Shown in pieces: positions 1 through 9,537 of a DNA stretch of 64,000 nt. The translations under genes were made by a program, and so were the position numbers. The number at the start of each line of letters is the position of its first letter. Position 1 is the first letter of the stretch. This stretch comes from Seohaeicola zhoushanensis (GTDB taxonomy: Bacteria; Pseudomonadota; Alphaproteobacteria; Rhodobacterales; Rhodobacteraceae): the NCBI RefSeq assembly GCF_014656415.1, contig NZ_BNCJ01000002.1:62001-126000 (forward strand). The letters run 5' to 3'. Under the pieces are notes generated by a model. The model had not been told where the DNA came from. It worked only from the letters and a program-made list of their open reading frames with translations, and ran no database searches.

Positions 1-1
1 C

Positions 2-385
2 CTGCGTGGCGTGGACGTGCGGGTGATCGTCCCTGAAAACTCGGATCATTTCCTGATGTGGCTCGCGGCCTTCGCCTATTTCGATCCAATTCGCAAAGCC
101 GGTGTGCGGATCTTCCGCTATGCGGAGGGCTTCATGCACCAGAAGGTCGTTTTGATCGACGATGACGTGGCATGTGTCGGAACCGCGAACATGGATAACC
201 GCTCTTTCCGGCTCAACTTTGAAACGATGGCAGTTGTTCAGGACATGGACTTCGCAGCGCAGGTGGAGACAATGCTCAAAGCCGACTTGGAAAACAGTGT
301 CGCCCTGGAGCGCGATTTGAAGGGCCAGCGGCCCTTGGTGCGGTATGGGGCGCCATTCGCCCGCCTGTTCGCCCCGATACTCTGA
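2..385 (+). CDS. Phospholipase D / cardiolipin synthase family protein, C-terminal part (5' end outside window)
   Basis: The reading frame is open from the first bases, so only the C-terminal ~127 residues are visible. They contain one HKD phosphodiesterase motif (HQKVVLIDDD, followed by GTANMDNRSF), as in the second catalytic motif of cardiolipin synthases and related membrane phospholipases D. These enzymes condense phosphatidyl groups at the membrane. The protein ends in a short hydrophobic tail with no further domain. The next gene starts on the A of the stop codon (TGATG), indicating translational coupling. Family is clear; whether it is a true cardiolipin synthase cannot be decided without the N-terminus. 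Confidence 0.85.
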   Translation: MRGVDVRVIVPENSDHFLMWLAAFAYFDPIRKAGVRIFRYAEGFMHQKVVLIDDDVACVGTANMDNRSFRLNFETMAVVQDMDFAAQVETMLKADLENSVALERDLKGQRPLVRYGAPFARLFAPIL

Positions 386-1062
386 TGCGTCTCAAGGTAG
401 CCAGTTACAACATCCACAAGGCGGTGGGTTTTGACCGACGGCGCCGACCGGAGCGTATTCTGTCTGTGCTCAATACGGTGAATGCTGACCTGGTCGTGCT
501 GCAGGAAGCGGACCTGCGCCTTGGCTCAAGGCCCACCGCACTGCCTCGGTTCCTGATCGAGCAGGATACTGATTATGAGGTCGTGGATATTGCCGAGACC
601 GACGTGAGTATCGGCTGGCACGGGAATGCGATGCTCCTTCGTCGGGGCCTCGTCGCGGAGGAAATCAACAGGATCGAATTGCCGGGACTGGAGCCGCGCG
701 GGGCGGTATCCGTTCGTATCGGAGGTTTGGACGTCGTCGGCGCCCACCTTGGTCTGCTTCGGCGCTGGCGGCTCCTGCAAATGACGGCGATCCTGCAGCA
801 TCTCGGCGACAGGGCCGAGCATTCGCTCGTCGTGGGCGACTTCAACGAATGGTCGGCCCGCAATGGCTTCGAACCTTGGGCCAACCGACTGGCCATCGCT
901 TCGCCGGGCCGCAGTTTCCCGGCGATCCGTCCCGTTGCCGGCCTTGATCGGTATGCGCATGGAGCACGCGTCCACATCCTGGAAAGCGGTATCGAGACAC
1001 GGCGTCCGGCGCACATCGCATCGGACCACCTTCCCATGTGGCTTGTGGCCGAGCGGAAGTGA
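385..1062 (+). CDS. Endonuclease/exonuclease/phosphatase (EEP) family protein
   Basis: A 225-residue EEP-fold metal-dependent hydrolase. The N-terminal strand MRLKVASYNIHKAVG, the metal-binding Glu in VLQEADLRLG, the GDFNEW motif and the C-terminal SDHLPMW with the catalytic His are all present. Members cleave phosphodiesters in nucleic acids or lipids. The start codon overlaps the stop of the upstream phospholipase-D-type gene by one base, so the two form an operon; pairing of EEP proteins with PLD-type synthases is common in this bacterial group and suggests a phospholipid-related role, but the substrate is not known. Confidence 0.85.
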   Translation: MRLKVASYNIHKAVGFDRRRRPERILSVLNTVNADLVVLQEADLRLGSRPTALPRFLIEQDTDYEVVDIAETDVSIGWHGNAMLLRRGLVAEEINRIELPGLEPRGAVSVRIGGLDVVGAHLGLLRRWRLLQMTAILQHLGDRAEHSLVVGDFNEWSARNGFEPWANRLAIASPGRSFPAIRPVAGLDRYAHGARVHILESGIETRRPAHIASDHLPMWLVAERK

Positions 1063-1338
1063 TGCGGGTCGCTACGGATGGTTGAACTGTCGGCTGAGGG
1101 CTTCCGCGTGCTGAGAAACGGGCAAGGTAATTGGCGACTGTGCTTTCTCTCGATCCAGACACCGACACCCAATATTGGTCGCCCGTGACAGGGAAGGTGG
1201 CGATTTGAGCCCAAGCTGGGTGTCGTGCAGGTCTCTGCTACCGGCAAGCTACCTACCTACAACGCTGCGCCTGGGTTGATGTGTGCATGCCGTCTTTTCT
1301 TTCGAAGGGGGGCCAAACCAACGATCAGCCCCCGGCTT

Positions 1339-2244
1339 CTACGAGTCCAGCCGCAACGCCCTCAGCGCTTTGGACAGCGACCGGCAGAGAAGGTTGCTCG
1401 GTTGCGCCAGGGCCGTCCTGGCCGAGATGATGATGCCGATCTTCAGTTCGTTCAGGGTTTGCGACTGGATCGGAATGTAGTGCAGTTTCCCGTCTTCGAT
1501 ATCGCCTAGGAAGCCGATCTTGGTGTAGATTCCGATGCAGTGCATCCGCAGGATCAGGGACCGCGCCAGTGGCAGCGAATTGGTCGTGGTGTGCGTAGGC
1601 ACTGCCACGCCCGCGGCTGTCATCGCCTCGGTCCATAGCGAGCGTTCATTGACCCCGTCGTAGGATCGCACCACGTGAAAGGGCGTAAGGTCATCCACCA
1701 GTAACCGGTCGCGCCCGGCCAGCGGGTGATCGGGGCGCATGATAGCGCCAATGGGTGCCGACTTCTCGGTATAGGGGCGGACGCCGGTGCGCAGATCGTT
1801 GGTAAAGGTGATGCCGATATCGGCGCGGCCCTCTGCCACGCTGTCGGCGACATTGCTGGGTTCAGCCATGCGGATCGTGAAGGATATCTGCGGGTAGGCG
1901 GTTGAGAAACGCTCCAAGACGTCCGGCAATATGCTCAGGGCCACGGAATCCAGCGTCGCGATGTCGATATGGCCCGTGCGCAACTCGCGGATGTCGTCCA
2001 TGACCGACATGGTCTTGCGGTAGTCGAACAGCGTCCTGCGGCAGTGTTCAAGCACTACGGCACCGGCCGCCGTCAGTTCCACGCCCTCTGCGTGACGGTC
2101 GAAGAGCCTGACGCCGAAGCGTTCCTCGGCGGCGATGATCTTGCGGTTCACCGACGAGGACGAGACGTTCAGGTGCACGGCCGCCTTCCGGATGGATCCA
2201 TGCTGCGCCACCGCGTCGAAATAGGCGAGGAACTTGTCGTGCAT
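1339..2244 (-). CDS. LysR-family transcriptional regulator
   Basis: 301 residues. An N-terminal winged helix-turn-helix (about residues 3-62; GSIRKAAVHLNVSSSSVNRK recognition region) is followed by a LysR substrate-binding domain with periplasmic-binding-protein fold (about 90-295). It is divergent from the NitT/TauT-type transport operon beginning at 2378, with a 133-bp gap between start codons, so it most likely controls that operon and responds to its substrate. The gap has an interrupted GGATC/GATCC dyad (2285-2300). The inducer cannot be predicted. Confidence 0.88.
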   Translation of the reverse strand: MHDKFLAYFDAVAQHGSIRKAAVHLNVSSSSVNRKIIAAEERFGVRLFDRHAEGVELTAAGAVVLEHCRRTLFDYRKTMSVMDDIRELRTGHIDIATLDSVALSILPDVLERFSTAYPQISFTIRMAEPSNVADSVAEGRADIGITFTNDLRTGVRPYTEKSAPIGAIMRPDHPLAGRDRLLVDDLTPFHVVRSYDGVNERSLWTEAMTAAGVAVPTHTTTNSLPLARSLILRMHCIGIYTKIGFLGDIEDGKLHYIPIQSQTLNELKIGIIISARTALAQPSNLLCRSLSKALRALRLDS

Positions 2245-2284
2245 GGTGCCTCATTACTGGGCGCTGCAGTTTCTGCATCGCTGT

Positions 2285-2300
2285 GGATCGGAATTGATCC
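2285..2300. promoter_or_regulatory. Candidate LysR-type dyad between lysR and the ABC operon
   Basis: GGATC and GATCC arms separated by six bases lie midway in the divergent intergenic region. The site is short and could be chance; it is recorded because LysR regulators bind interrupted dyads in such positions. Confidence 0.25.
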
Positions 2301-2377
2301 TACGTGCATCGCCCCCTCTGGTCTACCATTGGAGGCGAATCCAACAAAACAAAACAGACCAACCGGGAGAACGATCC

Positions 2378-3409
2378 ATGACATTTCGCGCTGTCAGCCG
2401 CCGCAGACTATTGCAGGGCATGGGGGCCACCGCCGGCCTCGCAACAACCGGCACATTCCTGTCCGTCGGTCCCGCCCGGGCAGCGGATTACACGATCCGC
2501 CTGCAACTCGGCTGGCTCGCCTCGAACGGCATCCTGGGCGAGGTGATGGCCGACAAGCTCGGCTACTTCGCCGAAGAGGGCCTTGCGCTCGAGATCGTGC
2601 CGGGCGGCCCCAATATCGACGGCGTGGCAGCGGTCGCCTCGGGAGCCAACAACTTCGGCTCGATCTCCTCCTCGCCCTCGCTGATGCTTGCACGCGCTGC
2701 TGGGCTTCCGATCAAGTGCGTCGCCGCTGGCTACCAGAAGCACCCCTTCACCTATTTCTCGCTGACCGACAGCCCGATCCGGACCCCGCAGGACATGATC
2801 GGCAAGAAGATCGGCACCCAGGGCACCGCCCAGATCCTGCTGCGCGCCCTGCTGGCCAAGAACAACATCGCCGAGGATCAGGTCGAGGTCGTCGTGATGG
2901 GCGGCGACATGGCGCCGCTGATGTCGGGCCAGGTCCAGGCCGTGACCGGCTGGCAGACCAACACCAACGCGCTGTCGATCCTCGGGGACAAGCGGGTGGA
3001 CATGATGCTTTGGGACGCCGGCATCCAACTCTACGCGAACCCCTATTACACGACCGACGCCATGCTCGACGAACACAGCGACAAGGTCGCGGCCGCGATC
3101 CGGGCGATTTCGCGCGGCTGGGGCGCCGTGATGGCCGATCCCGAAGCCGGCGTCGACGCGCTGGTCGAACGCTATCCGAACCTCGACAAGGCCAGCGAGA
3201 TGAAGGCGGTGCCGCTGGTGCTCGGTTTCTCGTTCAACGAGCTGACCAAGGCGAACGGCTGGGGCCAGATGAGCGCCGAGAACTGGCAGGCGCAGATCGA
3301 CACCTACGACGCGCTCGGGCAATTTGCCAATGGCGCGCCCAAGCTCGAGGATCTCGTCACGATGAAGATCCTCGAGGACACCGCCGACGTGCGTCCGAAA
3401 CTGGGCTGA
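2378..3409 (+). CDS. NitT/TauT-family ABC transporter substrate-binding protein
   Basis: 343 residues with an N-terminal twin-arginine-like signal (SRRRLLQGMG then a hydrophobic run ending at PARAAD), so the mature protein is periplasmic. The body matches the NMT1/SsuA-type binding proteins for sulfonates, nitrate, thiamine precursors and similar small molecules (LQLGWLASNGILGEVMADKL; GTQGTAQILLRALL). The start at 2378 is chosen because the signal peptide begins there; a longer frame to 2234 would run into the lysR promoter. It is the first gene of the ABC operon, five bases before the ATPase gene. The ligand is unknown; the downstream deaminase and flavoenzyme suggest a nitrogen-containing compound. 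Confidence 0.88.
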   Translation: MTFRAVSRRRLLQGMGATAGLATTGTFLSVGPARAADYTIRLQLGWLASNGILGEVMADKLGYFAEEGLALEIVPGGPNIDGVAAVASGANNFGSISSSPSLMLARAAGLPIKCVAAGYQKHPFTYFSLTDSPIRTPQDMIGKKIGTQGTAQILLRALLAKNNIAEDQVEVVVMGGDMAPLMSGQVQAVTGWQTNTNALSILGDKRVDMMLWDAGIQLYANPYYTTDAMLDEHSDKVAAAIRAISRGWGAVMADPEAGVDALVERYPNLDKASEMKAVPLVLGFSFNELTKANGWGQMSAENWQAQIDTYDALGQFANGAPKLEDLVTMKILEDTADVRPKLG

Positions 3410-3413
3410 GCGG

Positions 3414-4207
<794 letters not shown>

Positions 4208-4208
<1 letters not shown>

Positions 4209-5011
4209 TGGCCATGAGCGAAGCCAACGTCGCCCGCGCCTCTGCTCCGCGCGGCCTGACCGCGAAGGACCGGAACCGGCTGATCAACATCGCAATCCCC
4301 GTCGGCACGGCGGTCTCCCTGCTGCTGATCTGGCAGGCTGGCGTCCGCCTTTTCGGCGTGCCGCAGTATATCGCACCTGCCCCGACCGACATTCTTTCGG
4401 TCTTCGTCTCCGAATTCCCGCTCCTGATGCGGAACTTCTGGCCGACGCTGATCGAAAGCCTCGCCGGCTTCATCGTCGGCAATCTCGCGGCCATCCTGAT
4501 CGCGGTTGCCTTCGTCCACAGCAGGCTTGTCGAGCGCGCCTTCTTCCCGATCGCCGTCTTCGTCAACACGATCCCGATCCTCGCCATCGCGCCGATCCTG
4601 GTGCTGATCTTCGGCCCCGGTTTGACCGCCAAGGTCGTGATCGCCGCGCTGATCTGCTTCTTCCCGACGCTGGTGAACATGGTGCGTGGCCTGCAGTCCG
4701 TCTCGCCCCAGGCGCTTGAACTGGCGCGCATCCTCTCCGCCTCCAAGTCCGAGGTGTTCTGGAAGATCCGCCTGCCGACTTCGCTGCCCTTCCTGTTCTC
4801 TGCGCTCAAGATCGCCGCGACGACCTGCGTGATCGGCGCCATCGTCGGCGAATGGATTGGCGCCAACGTCGGCCTCGGTGCGCTCATCATCGAAAGCACG
4901 TTCAACTTCCGCTCGCCGCTTCTCTACGCGACGGTCTTCGTCTCATCGGGCCTGTCGGTGGTGCTGTTTGCCGCCGTCACCCTGGCCGAGAGATTCATTG
5001 TCCGCTGGTAG
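4208..5011 (+). CDS. ABC transporter permease (NitT/TauT type)
   Basis: 267 residues with about six transmembrane segments and the binding-protein-dependent permease EAA-type loop (SPQALELARILSASKSEVFWK, truncated here, around residues 175-195). It forms the inner-membrane channel of the importer. The start at 4208 follows a GGAGG ribosome-binding site seven bases upstream and overlaps the ATPase stop codon. Earlier starts at 4172 or 4202 are possible but lie deeper inside the upstream gene. Confidence 0.9.
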
Positions 5012-5040
5012 CGGACCGACAACCGAAAAGGACCCTGACC

Positions 5041-6408
5041 ATGACAGAGCGTCAGACAGATACCGTCCGCACCGCGGGCGAACAGATCCCCGTTGTCGCC
5101 GATTGCGATGTGGTCGTCGTCGGCGCCGGCCCGGCCGGACACGCCGCCGCCGTCTCGGCCGCCCGCAACGGCGCCTCCGTCACGCTGGTCGAGCGCTACC
5201 ACCACCTCGGCGGCATGGCCTCGGGCGGCATGGTTCTGGTGCTCGACGACATGGTGAACGAGGGCAACGAGGTCACCACCACCGGCATCGTCAGCGAATT
5301 CGTCGCGCGGATGGAGAAGCAGGATGGCGCGGTCTACCCGCCCTCCGAGGATTGCCAGACCAACTGGGAGATGTGGCGCAAGTGGTCGCGCTGGGGCTGC
5401 ATCGACTTCCACAAGGCGATGATGCCGCAGCCGATCATCCACGCCGTCGCCTTCGACCCCGACGCCTGGAAGCGCGTCAGCCTCGACATGGTGCGCGAGG
5501 CAAAGATCAACCTGCGCACCCACAGCTGGTTCTCGGACGTGCTGCGCGAGGGCAACAAGATCGCCGGCGTGATCGTGCAGACCAAGCTTGGCCGGCAAGC
5601 GATCCGGGCGAAATACATCGTAGATGCCACCGGCGATCTCGACGTCGGCGTCGCGGCGGGGGCTGAATACACCACCGGCCAGTTCATCGTCACCACCGTT
5701 TTCCGGCTGGCGAATGTCGATACTGACAAGGCCATCGCCTTCGAATTCGACCACCCCGAGGAATACAAGAAACTCGACCGCGAGGCACGCCGCCGCATCG
5801 GCGGGGCCTGGGGCATGTGGTGGCTCAAGACACCGATCCCCGGCATCGTGTGGTGCAACTGCCCGCACATGCCCGGCTATGACGGCCTCTCGGTCGAACA
5901 CATGGTTGCCGCCGAATGCGAGGGCCGCGACCGGATGATGAAACTCTTCGACTTCGCCCGCGAGAATATCCCTGGCTTCGAGAACTGCACGATGCTTGGC
6001 GCGGCCGAGCAGATGGGTATCCGCCAGACCAGGCTGCTGAAAGGTGAATACATCGTCACCAAGGACGACGTCATGTCGCGCCGCTACTTCGCCGACACAG
6101 TCTGCCGGGGCAGGGATTACTACACACCCTACCGCGCGCTGCTGCCGCAGGGGGTCGACAACCTGATCGTCGCGGGCCGTCACTACTCGGTCGAGAGCGA
6201 CGCCCAGAAGCTCAGCCGCGAGATCCCGCCCTGCATGGCGCAGGGCGAGGCGGCGGGGGTCGCGGTTGGCCTCGCGCTGAACGGCGGGCTGGCGCTGCGC
6301 GATGTCGACCACCGGGCGATCCAGAAGCAGATGCGCGCCCAGGGGGCGGATCCGGGCGACAAGCCCTCCGCCAATGCATTGATCGAAAACACGCTCGTCG
6401 CCGAATAA
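5041..6408 (+). CDS. FAD-dependent oxidoreductase (FAD_oxidored / HdrA-like family)
   Basis: 455 residues. The Rossmann FAD motif near the N-terminus (VVVVGAGPAGHAAAVSAARN, then TLVERYHHLGGMASGG) is typical of the FAD_oxidored family. The C-terminal FAD segment is also present (VDNLIVAGRHYSVE). No heme or Fe-S motif is in the protein itself. A 7Fe ferredoxin encoded three genes downstream is an obvious electron partner. The start at 5041 is the ATG 29 bases after the permease stop; longer frames overlap the permease. Its reaction (reduction, dehydrogenation or ring attack on the imported compound) is unknown. Confidence 0.82.
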   Translation: MTERQTDTVRTAGEQIPVVADCDVVVVGAGPAGHAAAVSAARNGASVTLVERYHHLGGMASGGMVLVLDDMVNEGNEVTTTGIVSEFVARMEKQDGAVYPPSEDCQTNWEMWRKWSRWGCIDFHKAMMPQPIIHAVAFDPDAWKRVSLDMVREAKINLRTHSWFSDVLREGNKIAGVIVQTKLGRQAIRAKYIVDATGDLDVGVAAGAEYTTGQFIVTTVFRLANVDTDKAIAFEFDHPEEYKKLDREARRRIGGAWGMWWLKTPIPGIVWCNCPHMPGYDGLSVEHMVAAECEGRDRMMKLFDFARENIPGFENCTMLGAAEQMGIRQTRLLKGEYIVTKDDVMSRRYFADTVCRGRDYYTPYRALLPQGVDNLIVAGRHYSVESDAQKLSREIPPCMAQGEAAGVAVGLALNGGLALRDVDHRAIQKQMRAQGADPGDKPSANALIENTLVAE

Positions 6409-6420
6409 CGGGGAATACCA

Positions 6421-7587
6421 ATGTCAGACCAGATAATGCCGCTGAGCGGTGTGCGGATCATCGACTTCACGCAAGTCATGCTCGGCCCCTGCGCCACCCA
6501 GATGCTGGGCGACTTCGGCGCCGACGTCATCAAGATCGAGCGTCCAGGGGCGGGCGATTTGTCCCGCAACTTCTTCGGCGCACCCTCCGAGGAGGCGATG
6601 AACAACGCGGTCTACGCCTCGCTCAACCGCAACAAGCGCTCGGTCGCCATCGACACCAAGTCCGAGGAAGGCCGCCAACAGGTCCGCGACCTTGTGAAGA
6701 CCGCCGACGTCGTGGTCGACAACTTCCGTGCCGGGGTGATGGAGCGCCTGGGCTTCGGCTATGACGACCTGAAGAAAATCAATCCCCGTATCATCTGTGC
6801 CAGCGGCACCGGCTTCGGCCCCGTGGGGCCCTATGCGCACAAGGGCGGGCAGGACGTGCTGGCACAGGCGATGACCGGCGTGATGGAAAAGGTGCAGGAT
6901 CCGTCGATTCCGAAGTCGATCTATCCCACCACGCTCTGCGACTATTCCGCCGGAATGCATCTCGTGCAGGGCATCCTCGCGGCGCTGCTGATGCGCGAGA
7001 AGACCGGCGTGGGCCAGAAGGTTGGCGTCTCGCTCTACGACAGCATGATAGCGATGCAGATGCAGGAGGCCGCGCAATGGTCGAAGCACCGCGAGGTGCT
7101 GAACTGGGCCGCCATGCCGCTGACGGGCGTATTCGACACCACCGACGGGGCCATCGTGATCGTGGGTGCCTTCAAGGCGAACCCCCTGCAGGACATCTGC
7201 ACCGCGCTCGAGATCGACGACCTGAGCCCGACCTATCCGACACTCGACCACCAGCGCGCCAACAAGCCTTTCCTGCAACAGACCTTCCGCGAGCGGATCG
7301 CCACCAACTCCAGCGCGCACTGGCTGGAACGGCTCGAGGCGCAGGATCTGCTCTGCGCGCCCGTTCGCTCGCTGGGCGAGGCGCTGGCCGATCCGCAGAC
7401 CGAGATCAACGGGATGCTCTGCCCGATCGACCACCCCATTCTCGGCGAGGTGACTTTCGTCGGCTCCCCTGTGCATCTCAGCGCCGCGCCCATGAAGGTC
7501 CGCCACCTGCCGCCGCGCCTCGGCGAGCACACCGACGAGGTGATGCAGGAACTGGCCACGCTCCTGCGCACCGAAGCGGCGGAATGA
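6421..7587 (+). CDS. CaiB/BaiF family CoA transferase (family III)
   Basis: 388 residues, close to the usual ~400 for the family. The N-terminal MPLSGVRIIDFTQVMLGPC motif and the catalytic Asp in KGGQDVLAQAMTG are present. Family III CoA transferases move CoA from an acyl-CoA donor to a carboxylic acid through a mixed anhydride at that Asp. In this operon it would activate the imported acid or an acid produced by the flavoenzyme for the hydratase encoded next, whose start overlaps the stop (ATGA). Substrate pair unknown. Confidence 0.9.
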   Translation: MSDQIMPLSGVRIIDFTQVMLGPCATQMLGDFGADVIKIERPGAGDLSRNFFGAPSEEAMNNAVYASLNRNKRSVAIDTKSEEGRQQVRDLVKTADVVVDNFRAGVMERLGFGYDDLKKINPRIICASGTGFGPVGPYAHKGGQDVLAQAMTGVMEKVQDPSIPKSIYPTTLCDYSAGMHLVQGILAALLMREKTGVGQKVGVSLYDSMIAMQMQEAAQWSKHREVLNWAAMPLTGVFDTTDGAIVIVGAFKANPLQDICTALEIDDLSPTYPTLDHQRANKPFLQQTFRERIATNSSAHWLERLEAQDLLCAPVRSLGEALADPQTEINGMLCPIDHPILGEVTFVGSPVHLSAAPMKVRHLPPRLGEHTDEVMQELATLLRTEAAE

Positions 7588-8357
7588 GCATTCGCTTCGA
7601 CGTCGAGGGCGCGCTCGCCCGAGTCACTATCGACCGCCCCGAGCGGATGAATGCGCTCGACACCGCCAGCCACGCCCGGCTGGCGGAGATCTGGACCGAG
7701 ATCGAAACCCGCCCCGACATCCGCTGCGTCGTCCTGACCGGCGCGGGTGAGCGCGCCTTCTCTGCTGGGGCCGATCTCAAGGACGACAGTGGCAAGAGCG
7801 GTGTCGACTACTGGAAGGACTTCGGCGCGGGCTTTTCCAACATCTCCCTGCGCCGCACCCTGAAGACGCCCGTAATCGCTCGGGTCAACGGCCTGGCGCT
7901 GGGCGGCGGCATGGAGATGGTGATGGGTTGTGACATCGTGATCGCCGCCGACACCGCCCGTTTCGCGCTGCCAGAGGCAAAGGTCGGCCGGATGCCGCTC
8001 GACGGCGGCATGGTAATGCTGCCACGCCTGATCCCGCGGAACGTCGCCGTCGGGATGATGCTGACCGGCCGCATGGTCGGCGCGGCCGAGATGGCGCGCT
8101 ACGGCTTCGTCAACGCCGTGGTTCCGATGGCCGAGATCGACGCCGAGGTCGACCGTTGGGTCGCCGACATTCTCGCCGGCGCCCCGCTGTCGCTGCGCGC
8201 CATCAAGGCGCTGGTGCGCGAGACCGGGGCGATGGCGCCGCAGGACGCGTATCGCAGCGAACTGCCCGAACTGCTGGCTGCGCTCGACTCCGAGGACTCA
8301 AACGAAGGTGTCGCCGCATTTCGCGAGAAACGCGCGCCAGTCTGGAAGGGGCGCTAA
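7584..8357 (+). CDS. Enoyl-CoA hydratase/isomerase (crotonase) family protein
   Basis: 257 residues with crotonase-fold signatures: oxyanion-hole segment AFSAGADLKDDSG and GLALGGGMEMVMGCDIVIAA, followed by ALPEAKVGRMPLDGG where the acidic active-site residue lies. It presumably adds water to, or isomerises, the CoA thioester formed by the preceding transferase. The start overlaps the transferase stop. Crotonases also include hydrolases and decarboxylases, so the exact reaction is open. Confidence 0.88.
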   Translation: MSIRFDVEGALARVTIDRPERMNALDTASHARLAEIWTEIETRPDIRCVVLTGAGERAFSAGADLKDDSGKSGVDYWKDFGAGFSNISLRRTLKTPVIARVNGLALGGGMEMVMGCDIVIAADTARFALPEAKVGRMPLDGGMVMLPRLIPRNVAVGMMLTGRMVGAAEMARYGFVNAVVPMAEIDAEVDRWVADILAGAPLSLRAIKALVRETGAMAPQDAYRSELPELLAALDSEDSNEGVAAFREKRAPVWKGR

Positions 8358-8358
8358 G

Positions 8359-8694
8359 GTGACGCTGGTCATCACCAGCGCCTGCGTCGATGTGAAGGAC
8401 GGCATCTGCACGACTTCATGTCCGGTCGACTGCATCTACGAGGGGGGGCGGATGTATTACATCCACCCTACCGAATGCATCGAATGCGGCATGTGTGAGA
8501 GCATCTGCCCGGTCGACGCCATCCGCTATGCCGACGAAGTCGAAGAAGGAGAGCGCGCCTTCGTGGCGCTGAACGACGCTGCCTTCCGCGACGCCGATGG
8601 ACAACTGCTCGAACCCGGCGGCTGGAAGAAGGGCCGTCCCCCGGTCGCCGACCCGCCCGCGCTGGCGGTTCTGTCGCCGGCGATCCACGCGTAG
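8359..8694 (+). CDS. 7Fe-type ferredoxin ([3Fe-4S][4Fe-4S])
   Basis: 111 residues starting at a GTG one base after the hydratase stop. The N-terminal Cys pattern C-x7-C-x3-CP-x2-C (CVDVKDGICTTSCPVDC) lacks one ligand of a regular 4Fe site, as in actinobacterial/FdxA 7Fe ferredoxins. The second motif CIECGMCESICP is a canonical 4Fe-4S site. A C-terminal tail of about 40 residues without Cys follows. It probably shuttles electrons for the operon's FAD oxidoreductase. Its presence in a transport/CoA-thioester operon suggests a low-potential redox step in the pathway. Confidence 0.9.
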   Translation: MTLVITSACVDVKDGICTTSCPVDCIYEGGRMYYIHPTECIECGMCESICPVDAIRYADEVEEGERAFVALNDAAFRDADGQLLEPGGWKKGRPPVADPPALAVLSPAIHA

Positions 8695-8705
8695 AGGGAG
8701 ATATC

Positions 8706-9176
8706 ATGGCAAGTGAAGACATATGGACCGCCCGTTTCATGGCCCTCTGCGATACCGTCGCCAGCTGGTCGGAGGACCGGAACTTCCACGTCGGCTGCGT
8801 GATCGTCGGGCCCGATGGCCACGAGGTTCGCACCACGGGCTACAACGGGTTGCCCCGCGGCGTTTCTGCCACCGAAGAGGCGCGCTTTGACCGGGCCAGC
8901 GGCGAGAAGTTCTACTGGTTCGAACACGCCGAGCGCAACGCCGTCTACAATGCCGCACGCACGGGTGTCTCGCTGCAAGGCTGCACCGCTTATGTCAATC
9001 GCTTCCCCTGTGCCGACTGTGGCCGGGCACTGATCCAATCCGGGATCACCCGTCTGGTCGCTCCAGCGATACCCGAGGCGGATGGCGCACTCGACTACAG
9101 CTTCCAGGTATCTGCGCAGATGCTGCGTGAAGCCGGGCTGACGATCATCGAATTCGACGGCCAGGGTCGCATCTGA
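8706..9176 (+). CDS. Deoxycytidylate/cytidine-deaminase-like zinc enzyme
   Basis: 156 residues with zinc and catalytic motifs of the CDA/dCMP-deaminase superfamily: HAERNAV (His ligand and catalytic Glu) and PCADCGRALI (two Cys ligands). An N-terminal NFHVGCVIVGPDGHEVRTTGYNG segment (shown here only as family-typical) resembles dCMP deaminases. It is the last gene of the operon, 11 bases after the ferredoxin. Operon context argues for deamination of a catabolic intermediate rather than nucleotide supply, but a dCMP-deaminase role cannot be excluded. Confidence 0.85.
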   Translation: MASEDIWTARFMALCDTVASWSEDRNFHVGCVIVGPDGHEVRTTGYNGLPRGVSATEEARFDRASGEKFYWFEHAERNAVYNAARTGVSLQGCTAYVNRFPCADCGRALIQSGITRLVAPAIPEADGALDYSFQVSAQMLREAGLTIIEFDGQGRI

Positions 9177-9537
9177 CTGGTGGTTCCCTGACAACCGAAC
9201 TCGGTTCAGGGCGCCGGCTCTGTCTACGGAAGTTCGGTTGAACCCAGGCCGGAGACCGGATTGCATTCGCCCATGACCCGGTACCTTGCCGCGAATGATG
9301 TCTCGAAAGGTTGTGTCCCCCATAAGCCTAGTCGCCGCGCAGCGGGCAACATCGAAGCCCTCCCGGACGAGATGGCATTCACCATCGAAATCTCTCCGCG
9401 CGGCGTGCCGGCGGACTACAGGTGAAGACTTGGTGGCAGACGCGCTCATGATACTCCATCCCACTCGGGTGTTGGAGCGCCTTGCAAATCTGGTGCCGTT
9501 CGATCCGACCTATCAGAGCCTTTTCATTGCCTCAGAT
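9177..9537. other. 361-bp intergenic region between two convergent operons
   Basis: No convincing gene. A perfect 10-bp inverted repeat CAACCGAACT (9192-9201) / AGTTCGGTTG (9231-9240) lies just after the deaminase stop and could form the 3' end of the upstream transcript, although it has no T-tract. A short open frame of about 70 codons reads through 9192-9419 on the plus strand without any family resemblance I recognise. The remainder shows nothing. Confidence 0.4.

Noticed and set aside
9192..9419. Open frame of about 70 codons in the intergenic region, and a minus-strand stretch resembling the start of HIT proteins (FRDIIRGKVPGH)
   Set aside because: The similarity is a dozen residues with no HIT active-site motif, and there is no ribosome-binding site; too weak to call a gene.
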